Shown here: piece after piece, positions 1 to 7,604 of the stretch
How positions within the stretch are numbered: the first letter of the stretch is position 1
How the letters are laid out: each line of letters starts with the position of its first letter
Source: an uncultured Cardiobacterium sp.
GTDB taxonomy: Bacteria > Pseudomonadota > Gammaproteobacteria > Cardiobacteriales > Cardiobacteriaceae
Length of the DNA: 17,351 nucleotides
Direction: 5' to 3'
Assembly: GCF_938028185.1 (NCBI RefSeq)
Contig: NZ_CALJAH010000476.1
Coordinates: 1-17,351, forward strand
Notes under the pieces: generated by a model
Told to the model about the DNA's origin: nothing
The model's database searches: none
The model's input: only the letters and a program-made list of their open reading frames with translations
Translations under genes and position numbers: made by a program

Positions 1-71
1 CCGCGTACTGCCTTCGGCGACGCGCCTTGTCTGAAACTTTCGGTGGATGGCTATACATATACGCGAACAAA
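1..71. other. left-edge intergenic DNA, repeat-like
   Basis: No gene is visible here. Read on the minus strand, it begins just after the stop of the PIN-like gene. It contains the 13-base word GGATGGCTATACA at 45-57, found again in inverted orientation at 17147-17159, and a G+C-rich stretch with partial self-complementarity at 8-27. The minus-strand layout (TATAG, then ACAAGGCG, then CAGTAC) reminds me of Neisseria intergenic repeats ending in TATAG, but that comparison is from memory and the match is partial. The window edge cuts it, so its full extent is unknown. Confidence 0.35.
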
Positions 72-1226
72 TTACGTAAGCCAGGTGAGTGCGCCGCTTT
101 CGGCAATCTGGAGTTTGTTGTGCGCGACGAGGTAGCGAATCATTGCTTCTGTTTGCGCGGTATCCAGCTTTAGCAGGTGTTGGCAGACGGTCATCAGGCT
201 GGTGCGTTTGGCGGGTTTGTTTTGCCGGAATTTGCTGAAAAAGAGTTTTGCTTTTTCTTCAAGTTCATTTTTGACGGGATGCGTTATGGCATCGGTAAAG
301 GGTGGATATAAAACTTTGTCGTCCTCGCGGCGCAAAATGCCATTTTTCTCGCAATAAACAATACATTTTTCTATTGCCGCGTCGTCTGAATCCAGTCCGA
401 GACTGACGGATTTGGTGCGTATGGTATTTTTGAGTCCGTCTGTTTTTCCGGCTTTTGCTGCCGTAATGTGAGTAATGATTTTTTGCTGCATGGTTTGCAG
501 GTCAAGATGGTAATTGAGCAATCCATGCCCATCCAGTGTAATCAGTGTTTTTGCAATCAGCTTGTCCACCGCTTTGTGAATGGCTGCTTTGGCATCGCTT
601 TCGGTATATATTTGCAGTGATTCACACAAATACTTGCATAAAAGGTTTTCCAGATTGTTGCGCCCGCGCGGGCGGAAGCTGTCGGGTTGCATCAGATATT
701 GTTGTGCTTTTTTATAGAGGTCATGCACGATGGCGCTATTGTTTTGCGGTGGTAGCGGTGCAGTGGTTTCTTTATCTGCCGTCGCCGCAATGGCGGTGGG
801 TACAACGGCTTCGTCCGCTGCTTTGATGGCGGGCGTCGCTATTTCTGTTTGCGGCAATGGTGCCGCATCTGCCAATGTGGCAATGCGCACGATGCCACGG
901 CAATGTTGGTCGCTTTCCATGTGTTCGACCAGTATGTCAAAGCCGGTATCGCGCGAGAAGATGCAAATAAGCGCGTCTTTGTCCTGCTCACTGATTTTGC
1001 CGAGGTAGTAGGCGAGGTAGAAATCAAGTGCGTTTTTTCCGGTTTTCGCGATACGGATGATATGGGCATTTTTGCCAAAGCGACAGAGTGCTTCGCAGAG
1101 TTCTATGGGCAATGTTTTTTGGGTTTTGCCGATAAAGAGCCAGATATGGCATTGGCTTTCGTCGAGTGCGGTAAATTGTGCCGCGTCCGGCTGGATGTTT
1201 TCGTAATCTATCAGGATGTGCTGCAT
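72..1226 (-). CDS. PIN/NYN-like putative ribonuclease with C-terminal helical repeats
   Basis: This is a 384-residue protein. I start it at the ATG at 1226, which has AAGGA seven bases upstream; the ATG nine codons earlier has a poorer ribosome site. Residues 1-118 look like a PIN/NYN-fold nuclease domain: it opens with a hydrophobic strand ending in D7-Y8-E9-N10, followed by N65-A-L-D68 and S91-R-D93-T-G-F-D97, the spaced acidic residues that bind metal in this fold. A low-complexity Ala/Thr/Pro linker follows (about 120-165). The rest (about 170-384) appears to be three similar units of about 60 residues, each with helices and an apparent short beta-hairpin, which could be winged-helix modules binding nucleic acid. 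The family is known only as a predicted RNase and the substrate is unknown. It lies beyond the pgk terminator, so it probably has its own promoter. Its G+C is lower than its neighbours' (40% and 33% in two 60-base lines), suggesting acquisition by transfer. Confidence 0.8.
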   Translation of the reverse strand: MQHILIDYENIQPDAAQFTALDESQCHIWLFIGKTQKTLPIELCEALCRFGKNAHIIRIAKTGKNALDFYLAYYLGKISEQDKDALICIFSRDTGFDILVEHMESDQHCRGIVRIATLADAAPLPQTEIATPAIKAADEAVVPTAIAATADKETTAPLPPQNNSAIVHDLYKKAQQYLMQPDSFRPRGRNNLENLLCKYLCESLQIYTESDAKAAIHKAVDKLIAKTLITLDGHGLLNYHLDLQTMQQKIITHITAAKAGKTDGLKNTIRTKSVSLGLDSDDAAIEKCIVYCEKNGILRREDDKVLYPPFTDAITHPVKNELEEKAKLFFSKFRQNKPAKRTSLMTVCQHLLKLDTAQTEAMIRYLVAHNKLQIAESGALTWLT

Positions 1227-1255
1227 GGTTTCTTCCTTGATTGGGAGGGGCATCG

Positions 1256-1283
1256 TATAAAAAACCGCCCCGAAGGGCGGTTT
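1256..1283 (-). terminator. rho-independent terminator after pgk
   Basis: A nine-base-pair stem (1262-1270 with 1275-1283) is closed by a four-base loop that reads TTCG on the minus strand, a very stable tetraloop. On the minus strand the stem is followed directly by a T run (1264 down to 1257). It sits 18 bases beyond the pgk stop and just upstream of the PIN-like gene, so it separates the two transcripts. Confidence 0.9.
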
Positions 1284-1300
1284 GTATGGTCGGTGCGGTT

Positions 1301-2467
1301 TTAGTAAGCGCCGAGGATGTCGAGACCGGGCAGTTTTTTGCCTTCGAGGTATTCGAGCATCGAGCCGCCGCCGGTGGAGATGTAATCGACTTTGTCTTCG
1401 ATGCCGAATTGGCCGATGGCAGCGATGGTGTCGCCACCGCCGGCGAAGGTGAAGCCGGGGCAGGCGGCAATCGCGGCGGCGAGTGCTTTGGTGCCTGCGG
1501 CGAACGGCGCCATTTCAAAGACGCCGACCGGACCGTTCCAGACGACGGTCTTCATCTCTGCAATAACGCGCGCGTAGTTTTCGGCGGTTTTCGGGCCGAT
1601 GTCCAGGATCATTTCGTTGTCAGCAACGTCTTCTACCGCCTTGACGGTCGCTTTGGCGTCGGCGGAGAATTCGGTGGCGACGACGACGTCAACCGGCAGC
1701 GGGATGTTGACGCCGCGCGCGCGCGCGTTTTCGAGCATGGTTTTGGCGTCGTTCAAAAGGTCGGGTTCGTAGAGGGAGGCGCCGACGTTGATGCCTTCGG
1801 CGGCGAGGAAGGTGTTGGCGATGCCGCCACCGGGGATGAGGGTGTCCACTTTTTCCAGCAGCGACTGGAGGACGAGCAGTTTGGTGGAGACTTTGGAGCC
1901 GCCAACGATGGCGAGCAGCGGTCGCGCCGGGTTTTTGACGATTTTTTCCAGCGCTTCGACTTCTTGCTGGATGAGCAGTCCGGCAACGGCGGTTTTGGCT
2001 TTTTCGGCGACGCCGTAGGTGGATGCCTGGGCACGGTGGACGACGCCAAAGCCATCGCTGACGAAAACATCGCACAGTGCGGCGTATTTTTCGGCGAGCG
2101 CCGGGTCGTTTTTCTTTTCACCTTTGTTGAAGCGGCAGTTTTCGAGCATGACGATGTCGCCCGGTGCGACGGCAGGCGCCTGGTCGAGGTAGTTTTTGAT
2201 GAGCGGTACGTTTTTGCCGAGCAGGTTGCCAAGGTAGGCAGCGACGGGCGCAAGGCTGAAGGCTTCGTCGTATTCGCCTTCGGTCGGGCGACCCAAGTGC
2301 GCCATGATCATCACGGCGCCGCCGTGGTCAAGGACGTAGCGGATGGTCGGCAAGGCGGCCTGGATACGGGCGTCGCTGGTGATTTTGCCGTCTTTGAGCG
2401 GGACGTTGAGGTCCAGCCGCATCAGGACACGTTTGCCGTTGACGTCGATTTCGCTGAGTTTTTTCAT
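1301..2467 (-). CDS. pgk: phosphoglycerate kinase
   Basis: Cytosolic glycolytic enzyme that transfers phosphate from 1,3-bisphosphoglycerate to ADP, giving 3-phosphoglycerate and ATP. At 388 residues it is the usual bacterial length (E. coli 387). The N-terminal half has the family signature RLDLNVPLKDG (residues 17-27) and the substrate-binding HLGRP motif near residue 60. The C-terminal half carries the nucleotide-binding glycine loops GGSKVSTK, GGGIANTF and GGGDT, and the final STGGGSMLEYLEG. The ATG at 2467 has GAGGAG about eight bases upstream. A strong terminator lies just downstream. Upstream, 233 bases of repeat DNA separate it from tkt. No gap or fba gene is adjacent, unlike the common gap-pgk-fba order, so pgk may be transcribed alone or by readthrough from tkt. 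Confidence 0.98.
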   Translation of the reverse strand: MKKLSEIDVNGKRVLMRLDLNVPLKDGKITSDARIQAALPTIRYVLDHGGAVMIMAHLGRPTEGEYDEAFSLAPVAAYLGNLLGKNVPLIKNYLDQAPAVAPGDIVMLENCRFNKGEKKNDPALAEKYAALCDVFVSDGFGVVHRAQASTYGVAEKAKTAVAGLLIQQEVEALEKIVKNPARPLLAIVGGSKVSTKLLVLQSLLEKVDTLIPGGGIANTFLAAEGINVGASLYEPDLLNDAKTMLENARARGVNIPLPVDVVVATEFSADAKATVKAVEDVADNEMILDIGPKTAENYARVIAEMKTVVWNGPVGVFEMAPFAAGTKALAAAIAACPGFTFAGGGDTIAAIGQFGIEDKVDYISTGGGSMLEYLEGKKLPGLDILGAY

Positions 2468-2504
2468 GGTTTTCTCTCCTCAAGGGACTAGTGGGTGAAG
2501 GGGT

Positions 2505-2623
2505 GGTAGTTTTTGGGGTGGGGCAGGGTCTGTTTGCGTTGTCTTTGATTTGGCGCTACGCGATTTTTACACCCCCTCCCCGACCCTCCCCCGCTTCGCA
2601 GGGGAGGGGGCTAAAAAACTACC
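2505..2623. repeat. 119-base block with 10-base terminal inverted repeats
   Basis: The block between tkt and pgk starts with GGTAGTTTTT (2505-2514) and ends with its exact complement AAAAACTACC (2614-2623). Inside is a C-rich to G-rich palindrome (2584-2591 with 2601-2608, loop containing GCTTCGC), preceded by another C-rich tract at 2571-2580. Neither strand has a proper T run after the hairpin, so I do not call it a terminator. The organisation resembles a small non-autonomous mobile element (MITE) or dispersed intergenic repeat. No coding sequence is seen inside. Any promoter for pgk must also lie here or in the adjoining bases. Confidence 0.45.
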
Positions 2624-2655
2624 CTGCAATTTTGGAGGATTAGTTGGGGTTATGC

Positions 2656-2691
2656 GGGCGGTTACGGCGCAAGCCGCCTAACCGCCCCTAC
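2656..2691 (-). repeat. GTAG-headed REP-like palindrome (copy 1)
   Basis: On the minus strand it begins GTAG (2691-2688), followed by GGGCGGTTA (2687-2679). That nine-base arm pairs perfectly with 2656-2664. An inner four-base stem (2665-2668 with 2673-2676) closes a GCAA loop, and two bases bulge. It begins ten bases after the tkt stop. The first 13 bases, GTAGGGGCGGTTA, are identical to the copy at 16231-16219. The hairpin could also slow 3' decay of the tkt mRNA, which is inferred from the behaviour of REP elements in E. coli. Confidence 0.65.
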
Positions 2692-2700
2692 GGTTTTGGT

Positions 2701-4689
2701 TTAGAGCAGCGCCTTGCTTTTGGCGACGACGTTTTCGACGGTGAGGCCGAACAGCGGGAAGAGTTCGGCAGCCGGGGCGGATTCGCCAAAGGTGTCTATG
2801 CCGATGACGGTGCCGTGGTCGCCGCAGACGCCGCGCCACGGTTGGGTGACGCCCGCTTCGACGACGACGGTCGGGATGCCTTTGGGCAGGACGCGGTTGC
2901 GGTAGTTGACGTCTTGTTGTTGGTAGATTTCAAAGCAGGGCATGGAGACGACCTGGATGCGCAGGCCTTCTTCGCGCAGTTTGGCGGCGGCAGCGGTCAC
3001 AAGCGCGACTTCCGAGCCGGTGGCGACGAGGACGAGGTCTGGTTTTTCGGCCGCTTCGAGGATGTAGCCGCCTTTGGCGATGGTTTTGCGGGTTTCTTCG
3101 CTGCGTTTTTGTTCGGGCAGGTTCTGGCGGCTGAGCGCAAGTACGGTCGGCGTGCTTTGGTTAAGCGCGCTGCGCCAGGCAACGAGGGTTTCTTGTTGGT
3201 CGCAGGGGCGCCAAACGTGGATGTTGGGGATGAGGCGCAGCGAGGCGATTTGTTCGATCGGCTGGTGGGTTGAGCCGTCTTCGCCGAGGCCGATGGAGTC
3301 GTGGGTGAGGACGTAGGTGACGGGCAGTTTCATCAGCGCGGCGAGGCGGATGCCGTTTCTCATGTAGTCGGAGAAGACGAGGAAGGTGCCGCCGTAGGCG
3401 CGCAGACCACCGTAGAGGGCGAGGCCGTTCATGATGGTGGACATCGCGAATTCGCGCACGCCGTAGTGGATGTAGTTGCCGCTGAAGTCGCCAGGCAGGA
3501 TGGATTTGGAGGCGGCTTTGCTCCAGGTGAGGTTGGAGCCGGTGAGGTCAGCCGAGCCGCCGATGAGTTCGGGCAAAAGCGGTGCGAGCAGGTTGATGGC
3601 GTTTTCGGAGGCTTTGCGGGTGGCGATGGCGCCGCCGGTTTCGTTGTATTGGGCGAGGGTACTGTCGATAACGCGGTCAATGCCGTCCGGCAGTTTGCCG
3701 CTCATGGCGCGCGCGTATTCTTGGGCTTCTGCCGGGTATTTGTCCTGGTATTCTTGCCAGATGTGCTCCCACTGGTCTTGCAGTTTGGCACCTTTGTCGC
3801 GCAGGCTGGCAACCTGGTAGGCGTCGTCGGGCAGTTCAAAGTCGCCGGCGGGCAGGCCGAGCGCCTGTTTGGTCAGCGCGATTTCTTCTTTGCCGAGCGG
3901 CGCGCCGTGGGTTTTTTCGGTGCCTTCGAGGTTGGGCGAACCAAAGCCGATTTTGGTGCGGCAGATGATGAGCGAGGGTTTAGTAGTTTCGGCTTTGGCG
4001 GCGGTGATGGCGGCGTCTATGGCGGCATGGTCGTGGCCGTCCACGTCGCGGATGACGTGCCAGCCGTAGGCTTCGTAACGCAGCGCGGTGTCTTCGCCAA
4101 ACCACGGCGCGATTTCACCGTCAATGGAGATGCCGTTGCTGTCGTAGAGGCAGATGAGTTTGCCGAGGCCGAGGGTGCCGGCAAGCGAGCAGGCCTCGCT
4201 AGAGACGCCTTCCATCAGGCAGCCGTCACCGGCGAAGACGTAGGTGTAGTGGTCAATGAGCGGCAGGCCGTCGCGGTTGTAGCGTGCGGCCATGTGACGC
4301 TCGGCGATGGCGAAGCCAACGGCGGTGGCGATGCCCTGGCCGAGAGGGCCGGTGGTGAGTTCGACGCCAGGGGTGTCGTGGTATTCGGGGTGGCCGGGGG
4401 TTTTGCTGTGCAGTTGGCGGAAGTTTTTCAGGTCGTTCAGCGAGATATCGTAGCCGGTGAGGTGCAGCGCGGCGTATTGCAGCATGGAGGCATGGCCGTT
4501 GGAGAGGACGAAGCGGTCGCGGTTGTACCACTGGGTATCCGCCGGGTTGGCGCGCAGGTGGTTGAGCCAAAGGACGGCGGCCATGTCGGCCATGCCCATC
4601 GGTGCGCCGGGGTGGCCGGAGTTGGCTTTTTGTACGGCATCCATGCTGAGGATGCGGATGGATGCAGCGAAGGTTTGCAAGGGGGTCAT
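2701..4689 (-). CDS. tkt: transketolase
   Basis: Thiamine-diphosphate enzyme of the non-oxidative pentose phosphate pathway. It moves two-carbon ketol units between sugar phosphates, linking ribose-5-P and xylulose-5-P to glycolytic intermediates. The protein has 662 residues (E. coli TktA 663). Visible motifs are H26 in NSGHPGAPMG, the TPP and Mg2+ motif G154-D-G-C-L-M-E-G with N185, and the catalytic acid E413 in VREFAMS (E411 in E. coli). The C-terminal domain is complete. The ATG at 4689 has AGGAG five bases before it. It starts 29 bases after the prc stop with no terminator visible between, so cotranscription with prc and cobB is likely. This is an unusual partnership, since tkt is often beside gap, pgk or epd. 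Confidence 0.98.
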   Translation of the reverse strand: MTPLQTFAASIRILSMDAVQKANSGHPGAPMGMADMAAVLWLNHLRANPADTQWYNRDRFVLSNGHASMLQYAALHLTGYDISLNDLKNFRQLHSKTPGHPEYHDTPGVELTTGPLGQGIATAVGFAIAERHMAARYNRDGLPLIDHYTYVFAGDGCLMEGVSSEACSLAGTLGLGKLICLYDSNGISIDGEIAPWFGEDTALRYEAYGWHVIRDVDGHDHAAIDAAITAAKAETTKPSLIICRTKIGFGSPNLEGTEKTHGAPLGKEEIALTKQALGLPAGDFELPDDAYQVASLRDKGAKLQDQWEHIWQEYQDKYPAEAQEYARAMSGKLPDGIDRVIDSTLAQYNETGGAIATRKASENAINLLAPLLPELIGGSADLTGSNLTWSKAASKSILPGDFSGNYIHYGVREFAMSTIMNGLALYGGLRAYGGTFLVFSDYMRNGIRLAALMKLPVTYVLTHDSIGLGEDGSTHQPIEQIASLRLIPNIHVWRPCDQQETLVAWRSALNQSTPTVLALSRQNLPEQKRSEETRKTIAKGGYILEAAEKPDLVLVATGSEVALVTAAAAKLREEGLRIQVVSMPCFEIYQQQDVNYRNRVLPKGIPTVVVEAGVTQPWRGVCGDHGTVIGIDTFGESAPAAELFPLFGLTVENVVAKSKALL

Positions 4690-4718
4690 AAGCGCTCCTG
4701 TTGCGGGTTGGTGGGGAT

Positions 4719-6863
4719 TCAGGCCGCTTCGGCGGTGGTCGTGGCGGGCGCTGTTGGGGCAAGCAGTTCGAGGTAGTCGAAGAAGATGTTGAGGGTTTCA
4801 TACAGGGCAACGTCCGGTACGAATTCTTCTTTGTCGTCTTCGTCTTCGACAACGGCGTTACGCTTGTCAATTTCTTCCCGCTTTTTCTTGTCGGCGTTCA
4901 GCGCAGGCAGGTCGCGGCGTTGGGCGGCTTCGTAGTCGTCCTGGTATTTTTTCCAGTTTTCGTGCTCCTGTTTGCGCTCGGAGAGGTTGAGCGGCCAGGT
5001 TTTTTGCCGGTTTTTTTCGAGGACTTTGTCGATGTATTCCTGGTAGCGGCGCAGCGGTGCTTTGCCCAGCATCCGGGTTTCGTGCAGTTGGCGCAGGGCG
5101 TTGATGGTGCTGTCGGCGATTTTGCCTGCCGGGGTGATTTTCGCTGCCTTGATTTCTTTCCACGGCAGGGCGTAGTCCTCGCTTTGCTCGCCGACTTCTT
5201 CGAGCGGGAAGATGCTCGGCAGGGCGATGTCCGGCGAGACGCCCCGGAATTGGGTGCTGCTGCCGTTGACGCGGTGGAACATGGCCATGGTGAATTTCAT
5301 CGAGCCGAGGCTGGGGGTATTGCTGGTGACGAATTCGTTGAGGTTGACCATGGTTTGTACGGTGCCTTTGCCGAAGCTGTTGCTGCCGATGATAAGGCCG
5401 CGACCGTAGTCCTGGATGGCAGCGGCGAAGATTTCGGAGGCGGAGGCGGCGTAGCGGTCAATGAGGACGGCGAGCGGCCCGTCATAGGTGGCGCCTGCCA
5501 CGTCATCGGTTTCGTTGCGCACGCCGCCCTGGGCGTCGGAGACGAGGACAACCGGGCCTTTGTCGATAAAGAGGCCGACGGTTTTCACTGCTTCATACAG
5601 CGAGCCGCCGCCGTTGCTGCGCAGGTCAATGACGACGCCGTCCACTTTGGCGGTTTTGAATTCTTGCAGGAGTTTTTCGACGTCGCGCGAGGTGCTGCGG
5701 TAGTCGTTTTTTTCTTGTTGTGCGCCTTCAAAGTCCATGTAGAACGAGGGCAGGTTGATGACGCCGATGCGGCGGGTGACGCCGTCTTCGGTGACTTCTT
5801 CGATGGTAGATTGGGCGGCCTGTTCTTCGAGTTTGACTTCGTCGCGTTCGAGGGTGATTTCGCGCACGCCTTTGGCAGCGTTGGCGGGGTCAACCATCAG
5901 CCGCACCAGCGTGCCTTTTTTGCCACGGATGAGGTCAACCACTTTGTCGAGCCGCCAGCCGGTGACGTCCACAAATTCGCCGTCCGTACCTTGAGCGATA
6001 GCGATGATTTTGTCCTTGAGGCTGAGTTTGCCGCTTTTGTAGGCGGGGCCGCCAGGGACGAGTTCGCGGATGGTGACTTGTTCTTCTTCGGAGGAGAGTA
6101 CCGCGCCGATGCCTTCGAGCGAGAGGCGCATATTGATGTTGAAGTCTTCGTTGTTGCGCGGCGAGAGGTAGTTGCTGTGCGGGTCGAAACGGTTGCTGAG
6201 GACGTTCATGTAGATGTCGAAGACGTCGTTCATGCTGATTTGGTTGAGGCGTCGCAGCGCGCCGGTGTAGCGGCTGCGCAGCAGTTTCAGCGCTTTTTCT
6301 TCGCTTTTGCCGGAGACGCGCAGGCGGATGAGCTGGTCTTCGATGCGTTTTTCCTGCTCGGCCTGGGCGGCTTCCACGGTGGTCGGCCACGGACGCTCTT
6401 TTTCGGCTTTGTAGTCGGGGTAGGTGACGGTGTCTTTGCCGTTCAGGTCGAACGGGCGGGAAAGGCGCTCCAGCGACCAGCGGTTGAGCGCGTTCGCCCG
6501 CTCGCTGTAGCGCTGGTAGATGGCGAGGATGCCGCCCAGGTCGCCTTTGTTGGCCTGCATCAGGGTATCGCCGTAGCGTTTGAATTCGTCGATGTCGCTT
6601 TGCAGGAAGTAGATGTGCGACGGGTCGAGCGCTTGCAGGTAGTCGCGGTGTACGTCGGCAGCGACGGCGGAGAGTTTTTGTTTGCGGTAGTGGTGGTTGA
6701 CCAAAAGATTGGCGCCCAGTCGCAGCGCCTTTTTGTGTTCGTTGCTGATAATCAGCGGTTCGGGAGCGTAATCGGGAACTTTTTCAGCGGTTTGGCCGGC
6801 GTTGCTGTGTACGCAGGCGGCAAGGAGGATGGCAAAGAAAATGACGGGCAGTCGTTTCATCAT
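4719..6863 (-). CDS. prc: tail-specific protease Prc, apparent lipoprotein form
   Basis: Periplasmic serine protease of family S41 (Prc/Tsp) that degrades proteins with non-polar C-termini; in E. coli it works with the lipoprotein NlpI on the peptidoglycan hydrolase MepS. The protein has 714 residues (E. coli 682). Domains in order: export signal (1-17), N-terminal helical domain, PDZ domain (about 245-335), S41 protease core (about 340-550), and a highly charged C-terminal helical domain. The catalytic Ser/Lys dyad reads as S474 (YAASASEI) and K499 (SFGKGTVQ), with the same 25-residue spacing as S430/K455 in E. coli. The signal ends L14-A-A-C17, a good lipobox, so it may be anchored to the outer membrane instead of soluble. 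No clear ribosome site precedes the tandem ATG ATG start. cobB lies 33 bases upstream and tkt 29 bases downstream on the same strand. Confidence 0.96.
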   Translation of the reverse strand: MMKRLPVIFFAILLAACVHSNAGQTAEKVPDYAPEPLIISNEHKKALRLGANLLVNHHYRKQKLSAVAADVHRDYLQALDPSHIYFLQSDIDEFKRYGDTLMQANKGDLGGILAIYQRYSERANALNRWSLERLSRPFDLNGKDTVTYPDYKAEKERPWPTTVEAAQAEQEKRIEDQLIRLRVSGKSEEKALKLLRSRYTGALRRLNQISMNDVFDIYMNVLSNRFDPHSNYLSPRNNEDFNINMRLSLEGIGAVLSSEEEQVTIRELVPGGPAYKSGKLSLKDKIIAIAQGTDGEFVDVTGWRLDKVVDLIRGKKGTLVRLMVDPANAAKGVREITLERDEVKLEEQAAQSTIEEVTEDGVTRRIGVINLPSFYMDFEGAQQEKNDYRSTSRDVEKLLQEFKTAKVDGVVIDLRSNGGGSLYEAVKTVGLFIDKGPVVLVSDAQGGVRNETDDVAGATYDGPLAVLIDRYAASASEIFAAAIQDYGRGLIIGSNSFGKGTVQTMVNLNEFVTSNTPSLGSMKFTMAMFHRVNGSSTQFRGVSPDIALPSIFPLEEVGEQSEDYALPWKEIKAAKITPAGKIADSTINALRQLHETRMLGKAPLRRYQEYIDKVLEKNRQKTWPLNLSERKQEHENWKKYQDDYEAAQRRDLPALNADKKKREEIDKRNAVVEDEDDKEEFVPDVALYETLNIFFDYLELLAPTAPATTTAEAA

Positions 6864-6896
6864 AAAGTTACGGGTTTGAGTGGTTGAAAAACCGCG

Positions 6897-7604
6897 TCAG
6901 TTTAGCATGGAATCCACCCAGCGCGGCACTTCCACCGTGGCTTTGCCGCTGTAAACGTGGTGGAATTGTGCCGCCCCTGCGCCGGGTTCGAGGTTGATTT
7001 CGCTGATGTCTGCGCCGTAGTGGCGGGCGAGTGCAGTGAATCCTGCCGCCGGGTACACATGGCCGGAGGTGCCAATGGCGGCAAAATGGGTGCAGCGCTC
7101 CAGTTTTTCTTCAATAGTTTCCATGTAATAGGGCATTTCACCGAACCAGACGATGTCCGGCCGCATCCCGCCCGCGCGTTTGCAGGTCGGGCAGACGGTT
7201 TGCTGCGAACAGTCGCCGTGCCAGTCATGGGCGACGCTGTCGCAATAGAGACAGCGCAGGGCGAGCAGGCTGCCGTGCATATGCAGCACTTCCGCTGAGC
7301 CGGCGCGCTCGTGCAGGTCGTCCACATTTTGCGTCACCAGCGTTACCCGCCCCGGCAGCGCCTGTTGCAGGCGGGCGAGGGCGATGTGGGCGGCGTTGGG
7401 CTGCACATCGGCATCGTGCAGGCGGGCGCGGCGCGCGTTATAAAATTCGTGTACCAGTTTGGGATTGCGGGCAAAGCCTTCCGGCGTCGCCACGTCTTCC
7501 ACGCGGTGGTTTTCCCACAAACCATCGCTCGCGCGGAAAGTCGCAATGCCGGATTCGGCGGAAATGCCCGCGCCGGTCAAAATCACAATACGCTTATCTG
7601 CCAT
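6897..7604 (-). CDS. cobB: NAD-dependent protein deacylase, CobB sirtuin
   Basis: Sirtuin that removes acyl groups from lysines using NAD, releasing nicotinamide and O-acyl-ADP-ribose. The 235-residue form starts at the ATG at 7604, preceded by GGGGAG and by the motif-rich N-terminus of the family. An upstream in-frame ATG at 7661 would add 19 residues that belong to the overlapping upstream gene and is unlikely. Motifs: NAD loop GAGISAESG (11-19), TQNVDDLHERAG (91-102), catalytic H110 (HMHGS), and zinc cysteines C118, C121, C138 and C141. Y55-x-x-R58 matches the pair that lets E. coli CobB and human SIRT5 recognise succinyl and malonyl lysine, so desuccinylase activity is expected. Its start overlaps the end of the DUF423 gene by 11 bases, implying translational coupling. 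Confidence 0.96.
   Translation of the reverse strand: MADKRIVILTGAGISAESGIATFRASDGLWENHRVEDVATPEGFARNPKLVHEFYNARRARLHDADVQPNAAHIALARLQQALPGRVTLVTQNVDDLHERAGSAEVLHMHGSLLALRCLYCDSVAHDWHGDCSQQTVCPTCKRAGGMRPDIVWFGEMPYYMETIEEKLERCTHFAAIGTSGHVYPAAGFTALARHYGADISEINLEPGAGAAQFHHVYSGKATVEVPRWVDSMLN

Noticed and set aside
2584..2608. G/C palindrome as terminator for tkt
   Set aside because: No T run follows on either strand; it fits better as the core of a dispersed repeat.
3301..4776. 491-codon open frame opposite tkt
   Set aside because: Same reason: biased Gly/Val/Ala composition, no domain, and transketolase motifs on the opposite strand.
4701..6887. 728-codon open frame opposite prc
   Set aside because: Antisense shadow in G+C-rich DNA; low-complexity Val/Phe/Gly/Asp composition, while prc on the other strand has full family motifs.
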